From Plantago major (lineage: Eukaryota > Streptophyta > Magnoliopsida > Lamiales > Plantaginaceae), in NCBI GenBank assembly GCA_026545765.1, contig CM048840.1, forward strand, positions 86,332,877-86,396,876: a DNA stretch of 64,000 nucleotides, read 5' to 3'. Position numbers and translations under genes: made by a program. Below, one piece after another: positions 53,934 to 64,000 of the stretch (position 1 is the first letter of the stretch; each line of letters opens with the position of its first letter). The notes under the pieces are model-generated. The model saw nothing but the letters and a program-made list of their open reading frames with translations, was not told where the DNA came from and ran no database searches.

Positions 53934-55699
53934 CTGAATAGAGTCAGGCTGATCATTGATCTCTTGGACTTGTGGTGATTCCACAGTCTCTCTGTGCTCA
54001 TTGTTGTTCTCCTCTGCAGTATCATTCTGAGTCTCCATCTCAGTTTGATCCCTTTCTGAGAGTTGAGCTCTCTCAGAAGGTTGAGGAACCTGTTCAAGAA
54101 CAGGGTTTTCTTCAGCAATATTAAGTGCTGGCATTGTGAATGTGGAAGCAATGGCAACATCTTCCATCATTCTATGTTCCTCACCCAGGCTTTCTTCTTC
54201 CTCTGGGCAGAGGGGCTCTTGTCTTTCTGAAGAGCTGAGCTTGATGCTCCTCCATGGGTCTCATACTTGAATCTTTTGAGTACTTTTGCAAGTACTTCAT
54301 CATCCTCAGAATCACTATTCTATGTTGGTGCAGACCCATCTATGATATTTATATCATCTCTGGAGAGTTCTGGAGCATTCTGGTTCAGGACTCTTGGGGC
54401 ATTCTGGAGTTTCCTTTCCGAGCGTCCAACATCTTCTGAGACCTTGTCTCCAGAAGGTTGCGCCTCTTGTATGCTTAGGGGCTTGGATCTTGGCAACTGG
54501 AGGTTTAGCTTGAGCTTGCTCAGAGACCTCCTCACCTTGCTGTGCAGTTTCTTCTTCTTCTACCTTTCTGAGTGTGTTCTCAGCAGCAAGTTTCTCCTTT
54601 TCTTCAAAAGCGTGTCTGAAAAGGGAGTTGGTGACTGGGATTTCCTGCCTCTCCGAGTGATTCCCATTGTTTCGAATGTATGATTACGAGACCAGTGCAT
54701 ATTGGCCTTTGGCTCGAAGGCCATTGATGATTTTGGGCTCAAATTCCTCAATATGTCCAAGGAATTTGTCAAGGCGATTCCCAATTGAAGTGGGTTTTCT
54801 GCCCTTCATGCTTCTTGTTCAGAAGATGCATCATCATCCATCTCTCCATGCTTATCTGGTCTACTCCACCGTTGTTGCCATCAAAGCAACGGACCAGAAT
54901 AAGAGCTAAAGTACTCCAGTGTTTCTGGAGATGACTGTTTCTGATGGCCTTCAGAACAAAGTCTCTTGGGCAACCTTTTGCATTTTCTAACTGGATTGCT
55001 TCAAATAGCTCTTTGACGCCTTGAATCATGGAAGCGTCCTTGATGTTGATGTCTTCAAAAGTTCCTCGATTTTTCAATCAGAATAACTTGCAGAAAGTCT
55101 TGCAGTCTAGAACAATTTCTTGTCCTTGGACTTCAGTCTGCATGTATTTTTCTTCTGCGTCATTCACAACTTTTGTGAAGACTTTGGAGTTGTTATAGAA
55201 CTCCAGTACATCCAGTGTGGATAGTCCACTGGGTGCAGTAGATAGAAGCTTGTAGATATGGGAATTCTTCAGCATCCCCAATATCAATTTCCTTTCTGGT
55301 CTTGAAGATATAACTGTTGGTACATATCTCTTTACTAGAAAAGCTCCCCAATTTATTTTGTGGTTAGGGTTCCAGTCCGATGGGGGTAAACTTTCCCAGA
55401 AGGCGTTTATTCAACACCTTAAGTTCCTTTCCTCCTTACTTTTCAGCAGGAGCAGAGGATGTTGCCTTAGGGTTCTTGGTGGTCATCTTCTTGGGTGCCA
55501 TCTCTTATATAGAGTTTTGAATGAGTGTTTTCAGAGGGGTTTTGCAAGATTAAACGGGATTAGTCTATCTTTTCAGAAGACTAAGCACAAGAAGTTGAGT
55601 TTGCAGAAGGGGTTTTGCAGAAATCTTGAGAGATTTTGCTGTTTTGATGCAAGTTTGAAATTTCGGAATTGGTAAAAGTGTTTGTCTTTTGCCCAAATC

Positions 55700-55711
55700 C
55701 TATATATATAG
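55700..55711 (-). promoter_or_regulatory. Putative internal TATA box for the extra ORF
   Basis: CTATATATATAG, followed on the minus strand by an A/C-rich leader and the ATG about 200 nt downstream. It resembles the LTR TATA region (CTATATATATCACAC). Confidence 0.45.
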
Positions 55712-56434
55712 CAGACAAAATGTACATAGATGCAACATACATATAGCTAAATATGAATGCGTGTCTTTGCATCTGCATAGGCGTGGTATGTCCTTTGTAC
55801 TTCATTAAATGCGTAGTGGGCCATGTTTGCATTTCTCAACAGACATTACTTGCTTTGTTTTAATCTCAACCGTTGAGATCAAACGTTTATTCATCAAAGG
55901 CTTATATTGAATATCTTGTAATGATATCAATCAACAAATGGTAATGTGCCGACTTGATGGATTTTTAATATGCTACATTCATTGGGTCACTTAGTAAAGA
56001 GTAGGAACACTTAATTGTTTGATCTTATCATTCTGAGTGTCAAGTCCTTATCTATATATTGTTTATCATGAAAATGGTAAAAATACAAGACATTGCACAT
56101 GTTTGACTTTCAGAACTTATACCTTTTGGGCTTTTTGTGTCCATTTCTCTTTCTGACTAAATAGCTTTCTGAATTCAAGTGTCAGAAGCTTCAGTTGTTT
56201 GAATGTATTTGACCCACTCTCAGTAAGTAAGTTCTAGTTTTATTTACTTATTAAGTGTGTACCAACCTTTGCCTTTCTGGATACCCGTTCCAGAAATGTT
56301 TTGCCTTTCTGAGTATTGCTACTCAGAAACCTTTGCATCACTTCTTATCAACTTGGCTTTCTGAGAACCTGTCCTCAGAGGCCTACTTCTTTTCTACCTC
56401 ACTTACTCAGACTTTAGAGATTCAGGACAATTTT
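55712..56434 (-). other. Spacer between pol and the extra ORF
   Basis: Non-coding. It contains many CTTTCTGA/TCAGAAAG words (56147, 56165, 56270, 56306, 56351 approximately), close together between 56140 and 56370. Confidence 0.6.
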
Positions 56435-58087
56435 TCAGTCCTTAGGCAACTCCATTAATCCAAGATTATGTCTTAAGGTCAAGAACCGGCTTTCTTGTAA
56501 GGGCTTAGTGAAGATATCTGCAAGTTGGTCTTCTGTGCCAATCTTGAGTATCTCTATATTGCCTTTCTCAACATGGTCTCTGATGAAGTGGTGTCTAACA
56601 TCAATGAGCTTTGTTCTGGCATGGAACTTGGGATTCTGTGTGATTGCAATATCACTTGTGTTATCACAGAAAATAGGAGTTTTCTCTTCATTGAGTCCAT
56701 AGTCTCTGAGTTGTTGTTGAATCCACAGAATTTGTGTTGCACAACAACCAGCAGCAATATATTCAGCCTCTGTGGTAGAAGTTGCAATTGAGTTTTGTTT
56801 CTTGCTAAACCATGAGATAAGTCTAGTTCCTAGAATCTGACAAGTTCCTGAGGTACTTTTCTTATCAAGCATTGATCCAGCATAATCAGCATCTGAGTAA
56901 CCAGCCAAACTCAATCCACTTTCTTTAGGATACCACAACCCTACATCTACTGTACCTTTCACATACTTTAATATTTTCATAGCAGTGTTGTAGTGTGATT
57001 GCATTGGATTTGTTTGAAATCTAGCCCACACTCTAACTGTATATTGAATATCAGGTCTGCTTCCAGTAAGGTAAAGTAGTGAACCTATCAATTTCCTATA
57101 CTTGTGTTCATCAACACTCTTATCTGATTCAGTATAGGTCATCTTGGTTCCTATGCTCATAGGTATCTTAGCATTCTTTTCAAAAGGCTTAAGATTGAAC
57201 TTTGTGAGCATGTCTTTTGCATACTTTGTCTGACTAATGAATATTCCATCATTGAGTTGCTTGACTTGCAATCCTAGGAAATAGTTCAATTCTCCTATCA
57301 TGCTCATCTCAAATTTACTTTTCATGACATTTGCAAAGTCATCACAAAGTTGCTTGTCCTTAGATCCAAATATAATGTCATCAACATATACTTGAACTAA
57401 GAGTAGTTTCCCATCATGATTTAAAGTAAATAAAGTTTTATCAACTTCACCTTTCTTGAAACCACTTTCCAGAAAGTAGTTGGCCAAAGTGTCATACCAT
57501 GCTCTTGGAGCCTGTTTCAGTCCATAAAGAGCTTTCTGTAGCTTATAGACCATTCTACTTTCTGAGGAAACTTCAAAACCAGGTGGTTGCTCAACATAGA
57601 CTTCCTCAGCAAGTTCACCATTCAAGAATGCACTTTTGACATCCATCTGATAAACTTTAAAATCTTTATGAGCTGCAAAGGCCAGAAAGAGTCTTATTGC
57701 ATCCAATCTGGCAACTGGTGCATATGACTCATCAAAATCTAAACCTTCAGTCTGGGTGAATCCCTTGGCAACCAACCTTGCCTTGTTTCTGGTTATTTCA
57801 CTAGATTTATTCATCTTGTTTCTGAAAACCCACTTAGTTCCAATCACAGATATTCCTTCTACAAATGGAACTAGTTTCCAGACTTTGTTTCTTTCAAACT
57901 GATCCAACTCTTCTTGCATTGCTGAGATCCAGTCTTTGTCTCTTAATGTTTCTTCTATAGTTTTTGGTTCAATGTTTGAGATGAAACATCCAAAGAGAGA
58001 ATTAGCATTCTCAGCTATTGTTCTCCTAGTCCTAACACCTTGATGATTGGTCCAATCACATCTTTTGCAGGATGATCCTTGATCCAT
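56435..58087 (-). CDS. Copia reverse transcriptase and RNase H (open part of Pol)
   Basis: 550 codons open. The fingers region has [20 protein letters not shown] and [11 protein letters not shown]. The palm has [20 protein letters not shown] and [20 protein letters not shown], and the catalytic YVDDIIFGS motif. RNase H follows: [52 protein letters not shown]. The C-terminus [18 protein letters not shown] is complete. The annotated first Met is not a true start; the frame is joined to integrase through a frameshift near 58050. It copies element RNA into DNA in the particle. Reverse transcriptase and RNase H themselves look intact. Confidence 0.9.
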   Translation of the reverse strand: MDQGSSCKRCDWTNHQGVRTRRTIAENANSLFGCFISNIEPKTIEETLRDKDWISAMQEELDQFERNKVWKLVPFVEGISVIGTKWVFRNKMNKSSEITRNKARLVAKGFTQTEGLDFDESYAPVARLDAIRLFLAFAAHKDFKVYQMDVKSAFLNGELAEEVYVEQPPGFEVSSESRMVYKLQKALYGLKQAPRAWYDTLANYFLESGFKKGEVDKTLFTLNHDGKLLLVQVYVDDIIFGSKDKQLCDDFANVMKSKFEMSMIGELNYFLGLQVKQLNDGIFISQTKYAKDMLTKFNLKPFEKNAKIPMSIGTKMTYTESDKSVDEHKYRKLIGSLLYLTGSRPDIQYTVRVWARFQTNPMQSHYNTAMKILKYVKGTVDVGLWYPKESGLSLAGYSDADYAGSMLDKKSTSGTCQILGTRLISWFSKKQNSIATSTTEAEYIAAGCCATQILWIQQQLRDYGLNEEKTPIFCDNTSDIAITQNPKFHARTKLIDVRHHFIRDHVEKGNIEILKIGTEDQLADIFTKPLQESRFLTLRHNLGLMELPKD

Positions 58088-59352
58088 CTCATCATGGGTT
58101 TAGGGCTAGTAGGGTCAACATCTATGTGATCTGAATGTGACTCACTATGATTATGACTTGATACTTCTTCAGTATTTGTGACATTTTGCACCTCAAAAGG
58201 GCGGTGAATGTCTGACACTTGCTCAGTGTGAGAGCTTTCTGGGACATGCCTGTCAGAGAGGTCATTTCCAGAGTTAGCTCTCTGATGAACATCTTCAGTT
58301 TCCATTTCTGGAATTCTCATAGGAAATTCTTCATCATGTCTGAGAATCATCTGGTTGTTACTAGGCATTTCATGCTTTTCTTCGTCAGAGTCATCCTCTC
58401 TTTCCACAATGATGTTTTTCTTTTCTGAGGGTTCTTCTTCAGAATCCTTTATCATTAGTTCCTTGAACCTTTCTGAGAGTTCATCGAAGGTGTTTTCTTG
58501 CTTCCTTCATAGAATACAACATGAACTGATTCTTCAATCTTCTTTGTTCTTTTGTTGTAAACTCTGTATGCTTTGCTATTCATAGAATAACCAAGAAACA
58601 CACCTTCATCTGCCTTTGGTTGAAATGTTCTTAGATACTCTTTTCCATTGTTAAGAATAAAACATCTACAACCAAATACTTTTAGATGTTTGATATTAGG
58701 GGGTCTACCAACCAAGAGTTCATAAGGGGTCTTGTCATGGTGTTTGTTTATCAAACATCTGCTACGAGTGTAGCATCTTTGTGTTTACTGCTTCAACCCA
58801 ATAAACTTCACTTATCTCGATGTCGCCTAGCATTGTCCTTGCTGCTTCTTTAAGTGTTCTATTTTTCCTTTCTGCAACACCATTTTGTTGTGGTGTTCTT
58901 ACAGAGGAAAGTTGGTGTTGTATACCTTTGCTGGTACAGAACTCCTTTATGTACTGGTTGACAAACTCAGTACCATGGTCTATTCTGATTGCAGATACCT
59001 TGTCATTTTTCATGACTTCAAGCTTATTCAGCAAGTTTGGTATCTCCACCCTTGCATCAGATTTGTGTTTCAGAAAGACAACCCAAGTGAATCTTGAGAA
59101 GTCATCTACAACAACAAGACCATACTTCTTTCCTGCATAACTAGTTACAGATGATTCAAAAAGGTCCATGTGTAATAGTTGCAGTGGTCTAACACTAGAG
59201 TGTCTGATTTTGGACTTGAAAGAGATCTTAGATTGTTTCCCCATCTGACAGGCAGAACAGATACCATCCTTTCTGAAAGATGTTTTGGGAAGGCCAACCA
59301 CTAACTCTTTCTTAGCAAGTTTGTTCAGAGTTTTGAAATTCAAGTGACTCAT
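58015..59352 (-). pseudogene. Copia integrase, broken by frameshifts
   Basis: The pre-integrase zinc region has SHLNFKTLNKLAKK and CSACQMGKQSKI. The catalytic core keeps the three acidic residues: HMDLFESSV, IRIDHGTEFVN and TPQQNGVAERKNRTL. The frame changes near 58755 (to TPYELLVGRPPNIKHLKVFG, CRCFILNNGKEYL and VFLGYS), near 58465 (to an acidic linker, EKHEMPSNNQMILRHDEEF) and near 58050 to reach reverse transcriptase. It would join element DNA to the genome but cannot be made in one piece. Confidence 0.85.
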
Positions 59353-59396
59353 TCTTTTGTGCCATAACCAGTGCTCTTCTGTGTGACCTGATTAAC

Positions 59397-59760
59397 TCAC
59401 CATGAGACATTTTTCAGTTGTGGCAGATGCCCAATCGGCAACATAAAGACTTCCTTTCCGCCGAGCAACCAAGGTATGCTCGCTGACTCATTGTCAATAA
59501 GTTTGCAATACTTTGCTTTGAATTTCACAGTAAATCCCTTGTCTGCAAACTGGCTCATGCTAAATAGATTATATTTCAAACCCTTAACATGTAATACATC
59601 AGTGATTGTTAATGATCCTAATTTGACGTTGTCAAATCCCAAAGAGGGATTTAATTCTCCTCCAGCAAATCTGATGTCTGGTCCATTGTTGCAAGCTTTG
59701 TAGTTGATCAGATTTGCTTTGTCTCATGTCGTGTGCTTTCCGCATCCACTATCAAATAGC
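59397..59760 (-). pseudogene. Copia aspartic protease remnant
   Basis: The active site reads WLFDSGCGKHTT near 59750, followed by a TGA in place of a codon, then NLINYKACNNGPDIRFAGG, VKLGSLTITDVLHVKGLKYN and LFSMSQFADKGFTV. The last stretch is the typical segment before the pre-integrase domain. Further stops lie near 59395. Confidence 0.75.
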
Positions 59761-60100
59761 CATTGAGCCTTAGTCCAAGAGGCGTTCTGCACAAAACAGG
59801 AAACAAGAGTTAGGTTCTTGCTTCAGAGATAGAACCATTTAGACTAAACATTCTTCCAGTAGGAATCCACATTGTAGTGAATTTCTTGGGAGTTTATTTT
59901 TGTGTAACTTGATCAGAAGGAGATGCAATAAAATCAGTAATTTTGATCTCAATCTTCCTTCTTGGGGTGTTTTTAGGTGTTCCTTTTGGTGCTTCGGACC
60001 ACAGGTTTCGGATTGCTTTTCAAAACTTAGCCTTTCCGCCGTTCCGTCTAGCTCGCATTCAGCTTTTCATGTGGCTTGAGATTTCTTCCACTTCTCTCTA

Positions 60101-61849
60101 TTACTCGTGCAATATCGCCTTGCGCCATTGTTCTTGTCCTTCCTTATATTGTTGGAAGAACTTTTCCAATAGCACGATAGCCAATGCCATTTCGAACACC
60201 TTTGGCTTTCGAATCGTTCTTGAAGCCTTACTAGTTTCGCAAAGATCTTTATTTTCATAAAACGGTACAGTAGAGAATTTGCCTATTCCAGCAATTCTTC
60301 CTTTCCTAGTAATGTAGCAATGTGGATGGTTGCATGTCTGAGGGTTATCTTTCTTTTCAGAAACCTTATCCACAAGTTTCTTGTGAACTTGTTGTTCTTT
60401 CAAAGGCTGGGTTGCCACTCCTTTTCCTTTGTCAACTACCCTAGCTTTCTGACCAATGCTATAGGTGGTTGAAGAACCATTCTGTTGACTTTTTACAAAG
60501 GTCAACCTTTCATCACTCTTCTTCAGAGGAGATGAATTACTCGATTGTTCATTAAGTCCAAGTCCACCTTTCTCAGAGGGATCTCTCATATAGGATTGAA
60601 CCTCAGTGAGAGTGTAGCTAGCCTTTGCATAAGATTGGAAGGATAGCTCTTTCTTTCTGAGTTCTTCATTCTCATAAAGCAGCTTCATCATTTTCTTAGT
60701 AAGTTCATCCAAGGCTAGTTTGTGAGAATTTTCATTCTCAGATATCTGAGATTTCAGAAAGGCTATTTCAGCATTCTTGTTCTCAGATGCTTTGGTTAGC
60801 TCAGAAACCTCTTTTTCAAGAATCTCTTTGCTTTCCTCTAGAATTCTGGTTTTGGATTGTGCTTCCAGAAATTCTTTCTCATAACGATCCAATTCACTCT
60901 TGATCAACTCCAGATTCTCAATTTCATCATCACTTTCATAGTACAGAAATTGTGAATTGTTAGTTACCTCATCAGCCATAAGACACATTTCAATGTTGGA
61001 GATGTCTGGACCAGCAATCTCAGCAACTCCACACATTTCATTCTTCTTAAGACTGAAGTCGATTACATCGTGGGTGATTCCACACAATTCTGGTGAAGGT
61101 AGGTTTGAGTCATCTGAATCTCCATCTTCAGAATCTGTCTCAATGTCTAGAGCATCAAGTTGAATTTGAATCTTCTTCCTTTCTTCAGTCAGTAAGGCCC
61201 TTTGATTTCTTTTGAAATTTATTTTGTCCTTCTTGTCACCTGTCTTGAGCTTGTTTAAAGCAGGACAATCTCTCTTGAAGTGACCAGGCTTTTGACAATA
61301 GAAGCAGATATCATTTCCTATTTCTGCAGCTTCAGTACTAACACCTTTCTGAATGGGGGTGTTCAGAGAGTTGTTCATTTGTATGTTCTTGTACTGATGA
61401 TAGTTTGGGCCAAGATGCTTTTTCAGCTTTTCTTTAGCTTTTCTTCTCTCAATCTCTTGACTAACAAATTTCTTCATGTGTCTTACTGCAAGAGCATTTT
61501 CTTCAGATGCATCTTTGGTATCCTTCTTTTCAGAAGAACTTTCAGAAACTAGAGCAACACTTTGCAACTTTTCAGCTATTTGTTCTCTCTGAGTTGTCTC
61601 ATAGTCTACAGTAGCAAGATGAGAGAAGAGCTCTACTGGAGTAATATTTGGCATCCCTTGATTGAAATAAAAGAACTTAGTGTGTTCCCAGTTGTGATTG
61701 AGACTTCTGACAATAGTCTTGATCTTTTCTGACTGGGAGTATCTATTGCTTTCACCAAGTGCAGCCATATCACTCATGAGAGTAGTAAATCTAAAATCAA
61801 GTTCTTCCAGAGTTTCAGTGGGACCTTGATTGAAGTTTTGGAACTTCAA
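60101..61849 (-). CDS. Gag central and C-terminal part of the Copia element
   Basis: 582 codons open. The retrotransposon Gag (UBN2-type) domain starts it: MKFQNFNQGPTETLEELDFR, FTTLMSDMAALGE, IKTIVRSLNHNWEHTKFFYF, LFSHLATVDYE. A CCHC zinc knuckle CFYCQKPGHFKRDC is near residue 182. A long coiled coil follows (YEKEFLEAQSKTRILEESKE, EILEKEVSELTKASENK). It binds element RNA and forms the particle. The true N-terminus lies upstream at about 62735 and is separated by the 221-bp tandem repeat, which shifts the frame. Confidence 0.85.
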   Translation of the reverse strand: MKFQNFNQGPTETLEELDFRFTTLMSDMAALGESNRYSQSEKIKTIVRSLNHNWEHTKFFYFNQGMPNITPVELFSHLATVDYETTQREQIAEKLQSVALVSESSSEKKDTKDASEENALAVRHMKKFVSQEIERRKAKEKLKKHLGPNYHQYKNIQMNNSLNTPIQKGVSTEAAEIGNDICFYCQKPGHFKRDCPALNKLKTGDKKDKINFKRNQRALLTEERKKIQIQLDALDIETDSEDGDSDDSNLPSPELCGITHDVIDFSLKKNEMCGVAEIAGPDISNIEMCLMADEVTNNSQFLYYESDDEIENLELIKSELDRYEKEFLEAQSKTRILEESKEILEKEVSELTKASENKNAEIAFLKSQISENENSHKLALDELTKKMMKLLYENEELRKKELSFQSYAKASYTLTEVQSYMRDPSEKGGLGLNEQSSNSSPLKKSDERLTFVKSQQNGSSTTYSIGQKARVVDKGKGVATQPLKEQQVHKKLVDKVSEKKDNPQTCNHPHCYITRKGRIAGIGKFSTVPFYENKDLCETSKASRTIRKPKVFEMALAIVLLEKFFQQYKEGQEQWRKAILHE

Positions 61850-61909
61850 TTTAAGAACTTCGAACTTGTTTTCTTTGGTTTTCGATTCCGCATGATTTCT
61901 TCAATCAAT

Positions 61910-62560
61910 TGCAGGACTTCGCCGTTTTAGCACCTACGCTTTACTGTATGTGCTCAGTGTCGATCGATGATGATATTATGAGCTTGACCATCCAATCTGT
62001 CTCTTGGCATCTTCAGATGTCCAGAGCTCTCTTGGCTTGTCTTCATACATAATGCTTCCACGAGCAACATGACCACTATCACTAGCAACCATATCCTCGC
62101 TTTCATCTTCCTTGTCAATTGCCAGGCAACTTTCGCCGTTTTAGCACCCCACAGTTTACACTGTATGTGCTCAGGTGTCGATCTGATGATGATATTATGA
62201 GCTTGACCATCCAATCTGTGTCTCTTGGCATCTTCAGATGTCCAGAGCTCTCTTGGCTTGTCTTCATACATAATGCTTCCACGAGCAACATGACCACTAT
62301 CACTAGCAACCATATCCTCGCTTTCATCTTCCTTGTCAATTGCCAGGCAACTTTCGCCGTTTTAGCACCCCACAGTTTACACTGTATGTGCTCAGGTGTC
62401 GATCTGATGATGAAATTACGAGCTTGACCATCCAATCTGTGTCTCTTGGCATCTTCAGATGTCCAGAGCTCTATTGGCTTGTCTTCATACATAATGCTTC
62501 CACGAGCAACATGACCACTATCACTAGCAGCCATATCCTCGTTTTCATCTTCCTTGTCTG
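61910..62560 (-). repeat. Tandem repeat of 221 bp inside gag, nearly three copies
   Basis: Copies at about 62342-62560, 62121-62341 and 61910-62120 share GCCAGGCAACTTTCGCCGTT, CTCAGGTGTCGATCTGATGA and CTTCATACATAATGCTTCCA. The third copy is decayed with several small deletions. 221 is not divisible by three, so each extra copy shifts the gag frame. Confidence 0.9.
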
Positions 62561-62735
62561 AGGCTTTTCTTCCATCAGACACCTCAGTAACTTGTTTGAG
62601 TTGTCTAATTTTGATAGGCCTATCATTGATGACATAGATCATTTCGTCACTAATGGCCTCCAGATGGAGCATCATGTTGTTCTTCCATTTCTCGTAGTTT
62701 TCTGGTTTCAGAATGGGCGCATCACTCAAAGACAT
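62115..62735 (-). pseudogene. Gag N-terminus of the Copia element, disrupted by the repeat
   Basis: Starts MSLSDAPILKPENYEKWKNN at 62735, the usual Sirevirus-type Gag beginning (DUF4219-like), then EAISDEMIYVINDRPIKI. It reads into the repeat with LWTSEDAKRHRLDGQARNFI and IQCKLWGAKTAKVAWQLT, after which the second copy shifts the frame. Without the extra copies it would run straight into 60101-61849. Confidence 0.8.
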
Positions 62736-62832
62736 ACCTGCACACTTAACACACAAATTATATCGTCCTCAGAGAGGGACAAAGTTTCTTCACCTATCTG
62801 GGAATCTAGGTTCAGTGCAGAAGGCTTGTGAA

Positions 62833-62850
62833 CCTCCTGCTCTGATACCA
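62833..62850 (-). other. Primer-binding site, tRNA-Met type
   Basis: Minus strand TGGTATCAGAGCAGGAGG, 2 nt inside the 5' LTR; TGGTATCAGAGC is complementary to the 3' end of initiator tRNA-Met. Confidence 0.9.
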
Positions 62851-62852
62851 CT

Positions 62853-64000
62853 TGTTAGTCCAGATAACGGTAAAGTAAAAGACTAGAGGGGGGGGGGGGG
62901 TGAATAGTCTTTTAAAACTTTTGTCGATAAACACGTTCTCGAAACACAGGGGTTTCGATACTTAAATTCAGGCGGAGACTTTAAGATAGGTAAGTGCGAA
63001 ACAATAAGTAAGTGTGTGTGTGCTTTCTTTGAAATGTAAATCTGAAGGTAAATAACACAGCAATTATAGTGGTATCTAGAGGTGGCGTAATCCTCCAACT
63101 AATCCACTTCGGTCTTTTTGAGACCTAGAATCCACTAGAACAGATAATTGAATTCACCTTACAATAATCCTATTCTAAGATTCCCAACCAAATGTTCCCC
63201 CTGAGTTATTCCCCAGCTCCTAGAGCTAAGTACTTCCTCTACTCAGATAACCTTGGAGTTATTCCTTGATTTCCCAAATCAAGTACTTCCTCTACTCCAC
63301 GCCTTGATGGTGTTGGTTATAAGGTTTTGTCAGAAAGGCTTCTCGTACAACTTTTCAGTTATGTTTACAGAGAGCCAAACAGAACGAGACTACTTAATAC
63401 ATTTGTTCAGTGGATGGCAGTCTGCTCTTTACTGACCCAAGTAATTGATGTCCGTTCTGGAGAATGAGCTTCAGAAAGGGTATCTGATAGTTCAACTCTT
63501 TCACGAATAACAATCTCTTGTTAAGGTTCAGGACAACTTAGAACTACTAGTGATTCTTCAAGCAACAGAGAGCTTTCAGAAAGGGTAGTAGAGTGCTTGA
63601 GAGAATACTTTGCTTAATGGTAAATTTGCAAGATAGAGCGTTCTAAGGTATGTTCATTAAGCATCTAAGTGTGTGATATATATAGATAAATTTGAGAGGC
63701 GTTTGAATTTGTATCCGTTGTGCTCTCTATCAAATTATATCCGTTTATACCTTGAACTATGTACTCAGAAGTCACTATCTCATTTTTCAGAGAGGACTTG
63801 CTTTTTGCAGCATTTCTGCCGATGCATTTAATGCATAGTACTGTTCATTGTCCTTTAGTCTCAACGGATACATGAGCCTTTCTGATGGCTTGCATGCTCC
63901 ATACTCATGATGTCATATGTCCAGAATCATATTTCGAAAGTAAGTTAATATACTTAAGAAAGGATTAAGGACATGTCTTTCTGAGTTAGACTAAACCTTT
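62853..64000 (-). repeat. 5' LTR of the Copia element (partial)
   Basis: Aligns with 49422-50859 and stops at the window edge, so roughly 0.3 kb is missing. Over its first 200 bp it has lost A or a few bases at several CAGAA-type words compared with the other LTR (for example CTCGAAAC against CTCAGAAAC, TGCGAAAC against TGCAGAAAC). The G-run is 13-14 long. Confidence 0.9.

Larger units (their letters stand above)
51140..55501 (-). pseudogene. Long extra ORF downstream of pol, with coiled coil and predicted introns
   Basis: A start at 55499-55501 (MAPKKMTTKNPKATSS) lies about 200 bp after a TATA-like CTATATATATAG (55700-55711). The N-terminal part (VKRYVPTVISS, YKLLSTAPSGLSTLDVLEFY, FKLF-like and RNSHLQKHWSTLALILVRCF) looks like the N-terminal domain of plant env-position retroelement proteins. 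The middle is acidic and low-complexity, the later part a coiled coil (EELNRKEQELVRQNNELKKELQEL near 52550), then RGRKRKQSN-type basic stretches. Two introns with GT/AG ends fit between in-phase exons (53856-53933 and 53671-53750). Stops and frameshifts are scattered (near 54320, 54180, 53400, 52250, 51690). The function is unknown; an envelope role is only by position. Confidence 0.6.
49422..64000 (-). mobile_element. Sirevirus-like Copia retrotransposon with extra downstream ORF (5' LTR incomplete)
   Basis: The left LTR (49422-50859) is the 3' LTR, followed by a polypurine tract (minus strand AAAGGGGGAAATT). The right LTR begins at 62853 and leaves the window after about 1.15 kb. A tRNA-Met primer site lies beside it. 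On the minus strand the order is gag (62756-60101), protease (about 59760-59397), integrase (59352-58015), reverse transcriptase and RNase H (58087-56435), then a 5-kb zone with a long extra ORF (55501 to about 51140). Long LTRs, a tRNA-Met site and an ORF after pol fit the Sirevirus/Maximus lineage. Many frameshifts mean it is no longer autonomous. Confidence 0.88.

Overview
This is a nuclear stretch of a flowering plant, most likely a eudicot. It is AT-rich, has spliceosomal introns, Stowaway-type MITEs and plant-specific gene families, and most of its length is transposable elements. Only two convincing host protein genes are present: an intact intronless dirigent gene of the DIR-a type (10773-11348) and a single-coding-exon gene for a loricrin/WRKY19-like Cys-His-Gly repeat protein (26754-28718). 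The second gene has a 5' leader with a long intron, short upstream ORFs and a minimal AUG-stop overlapping its start. One tRNA-Gly(TCC) gene lies at 30625-30696.

Layout. 1-2.4 kb: AT-rich repeats, then a non-coding block that recurs at 8.9-10.4 kb, upstream of the dirigent gene. 2.4-8.76 kb: a small Copia-type remnant (5-bp target duplication TTACT) split by a Gypsy element that keeps gag and protease but no reverse transcriptase (duplication AGTAG). 8.9-11.4 kb: dirigent gene and its upstream region, with an inferred hAT MITE and a LINE tail visible by comparison with the empty paralogous block. 11.6-15.1 kb: MITEs and LTR-like debris. 15.57-19.72 kb: a complete but mutated hAT transposon (8-bp duplication GTTCAATC). 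20.0-25.0 kb: MITEs, a 62-bp hAT-type mini-element, LTR-like sequence. 25.0-28.9 kb: the Cys-His-Gly repeat gene. 30.87-47.59 kb: a nested stack. A PIF/Harbinger transposon is split by an Athila-like Gypsy element near the end of its ORF1 and by a MULE in its 3' region; the MULE is itself split by a solo LTR inside a short transposase exon. 47.6-49.4 kb: hAT-like debris, a MITE and a decayed tRNA-Gly copy. 49.42 kb to the end: a Sirevirus-like Copia element on the minus strand with a long extra ORF downstream of pol; its 5' LTR runs off the window.

Nearly all transposon genes carry stops, frameshifts or deletions. The order of insertion can be read from target-site duplications. The most informative points are the leader of the Cys-His-Gly gene, two predicted in-phase introns in the extra ORF of the Copia element, the recoverable ORF1 end across the Athila insertion, and the 62-bp hAT element with intact ends.
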